Below, piece by piece: positions 39,706 through 40,664 of a stretch of DNA of 40,664 bases. The stretch's first letter is position 1; each line of letters begins with the position of its first letter. Made by a program: the position numbers and the translations under genes. The notes beneath the pieces are model-generated. The model had not been told where the DNA came from and searched no databases. It worked only from the letters and a program-made list of their open reading frames with translations. The DNA is taken from assembly GCA_002286855.1 (NCBI GenBank), contig NRSV01000134.1:1-40664 (forward strand), given 5' to 3'. This DNA comes from Bipolaris cookei. Its lineage: Eukaryota > Ascomycota > Dothideomycetes > Pleosporales > Pleosporaceae.

Positions 39706-40552
39706 TACTCAGCTATTCTACGACAGAATCCGGATGCGCAGTCCACACTCGGACTCTGCGATCAATCAAGTCTATAGTCGATCTATCAAGACTATAATCG
39801 ATCAATAGACATCTATCTATGACGCTATAGATTACGCAAGCTACTACTAGATAGGCTCTTCTAGAATCTATTCTAGCTAATATATATAGTAGTAGGATAG
39901 CAAGTAGATAGAAGACAGAGCACTTCACACAAGATCAATTCACACTACCAACGATCAATCAATTAGTGTTTCTCCCCTAGCACATATCTTCTCTCTCTAG
40001 AATCTCTCGATCAAGCTGGCTCTGAGTCTACTACGGACAAGTAGAAGGCAGAGACCTCTACCTCTGAGTCGATAGTAGAACAAGCAGCACCCTACACTTT
40101 GACACTCTAGACCAGAAAATACTCAAACTCGCACTTCTACTCCATACTACGAGCGGTATAGAAGCTACTTTGGCTTTCATTACTAGCACGAGAATAGGAA
40201 CAAGAAAGTGGCACCTTGGCCAGGAAGGCTAGAAAGAAGAAAAAACAAGAGAAACGACAACAAAAGAAGAAAAATAAAGAAGAAGAATTTGATTTGATTT
40301 TATTAGCGCCATTTCTTTTCCCCTAAGAGAGCCCGCTGGAAGGTAGACTAGCTGGCCTACATCTCTCCCTGTTACCAAACTGGTCTTTAGCACCAGGCGT
40401 CTAGAAAGCTAGCAATAGCTCAAATAGACAAAGGCCGAAGCACAATAGCTACACTACGCCCATCGAAAACTCCCTAAATTGTAAACTAAGTAGATAGAGC
40501 GGCCTATGGCCAAAGTCCTACATAGCCAACGGCTGATACAGGACTATAATGG
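39706..40552. other. Non-coding stretch, probably LINE 3' UTR plus unknown repeat
   Basis: It contains short A/T/C-rich, RIP-like sequence with many CTAT/GATC words (39760-39900), a purine-rich A/G block (40195-40290), and a final 100 bp that reads like a LINE 3' end (GGCCAAAGTCCTACATAGCC). No open frame or LTR was recognised. Confidence 0.4.
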
Positions 40553-40580
40553 AATAATAATAATAATAATAATAATAATA
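40553..40580 (+). repeat. (TAA)n LINE tail
   Basis: Nine AAT/TAA repeats terminate the LINE. The same tail type, inverted, is at 10887-10903. Confidence 0.8.
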
Positions 40581-40664
40581 TCGTCGCATCGATCAAAGCG
40601 TTCGGGAAAGCTTGTTTGACATCCCAGCTTTTGATATGCCAGTTTTGGGCTGCTGATATGGCTA

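Larger units (their letters stand above)
38815..40580 (+). mobile_element. 3' end of a Tad/I-type LINE with (TAA)n tail
   Basis: RNase H and C-terminal zinc-finger coding sequence is followed by a long non-coding 3' part and an (ATA/TAA)n tail at 40553-40580. The 5' part is missing. The 3' non-coding part is much longer than in the 10.9-12.6 kb LINE, so other inserted DNA is likely inside it. Confidence 0.7.

Overview
This looks like a repeat-rich, gene-poor piece of a filamentous ascomycete chromosome (Pezizomycotina; a Dothideomycete such as a Pleosporales species would fit, but the species cannot be fixed from the sequence). The reasons are 43-120 bp introns with GT...AG ends, three host genes with fungal-type products, and a dense load of Fot1/pogo, Tc1, hAT, Tad-like LINE, copia and SINE remnants. 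Many of their stop codons look like CAG/CAA->TAG/TAA or TGG->TAG changes, the pattern left by repeat-induced point mutation (RIP).

Layout. 1-5.9 kb: transposon island with a terminus of an off-window element, two Fot1/pogo-like elements, a decayed gene of unknown family and a Tc1-type DD34E transposase with one stop. 5.9-8.7 kb: SINE 3' fragment, a small coiled-coil remnant and a host gene for a four-helix MARVEL-like membrane protein (7011-7795). 8.7-12.6 kb: Fot1/pogo remnants and the 3' half of a LINE. 12.6-21.5 kb: host island with two divergent genes, a 10-exon gene for a 1017-residue adenylation-domain/membrane-oxidoreductase fusion resembling Aspergillus TmpB (13883-17400, minus) and an 8-exon enoyl-CoA hydratase gene (18961-20224, plus). 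21.5-40.6 kb: second transposon island with a nearly intact Fot1/pogo element, two head-to-head copies of a second pogo-like family (one split by a complete SINE with 16-bp target duplication), two short deletion derivatives of another pogo-like element, a copia 3' end with LTR, two hAT elements, a 195-bp MITE and a LINE 3' end with a (TAA)n tail.

How the genes relate. The two divergent genes are the only plausible functional neighbours: an acyl/aminoacyl-activating, membrane-bound oxidoreductase beside a hydratase/isomerase-type enzyme. In Aspergillus nidulans, TmpA/TmpB-type proteins make signals needed for conidiation; a shared pathway with the hydratase here is inference.

Most notable observations: (i) the SINE folds on paper into two consecutive tRNA-like cloverleaves, the second lacking an obvious pol III A box; (ii) pogo-like elements share a terminal core but carry an element-specific segment just inside it, and in four elements this segment is tandemly duplicated with exactly a 17-bp period; (iii) two 1.1-kb elements share one internal deletion junction, so the deleted form has itself multiplied; (iv) a 239-bp duplication flanking a single N in a hAT gene is probably an assembly error. 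All splice sites were placed by eye; the summed exon lengths of the three host genes are multiples of three.
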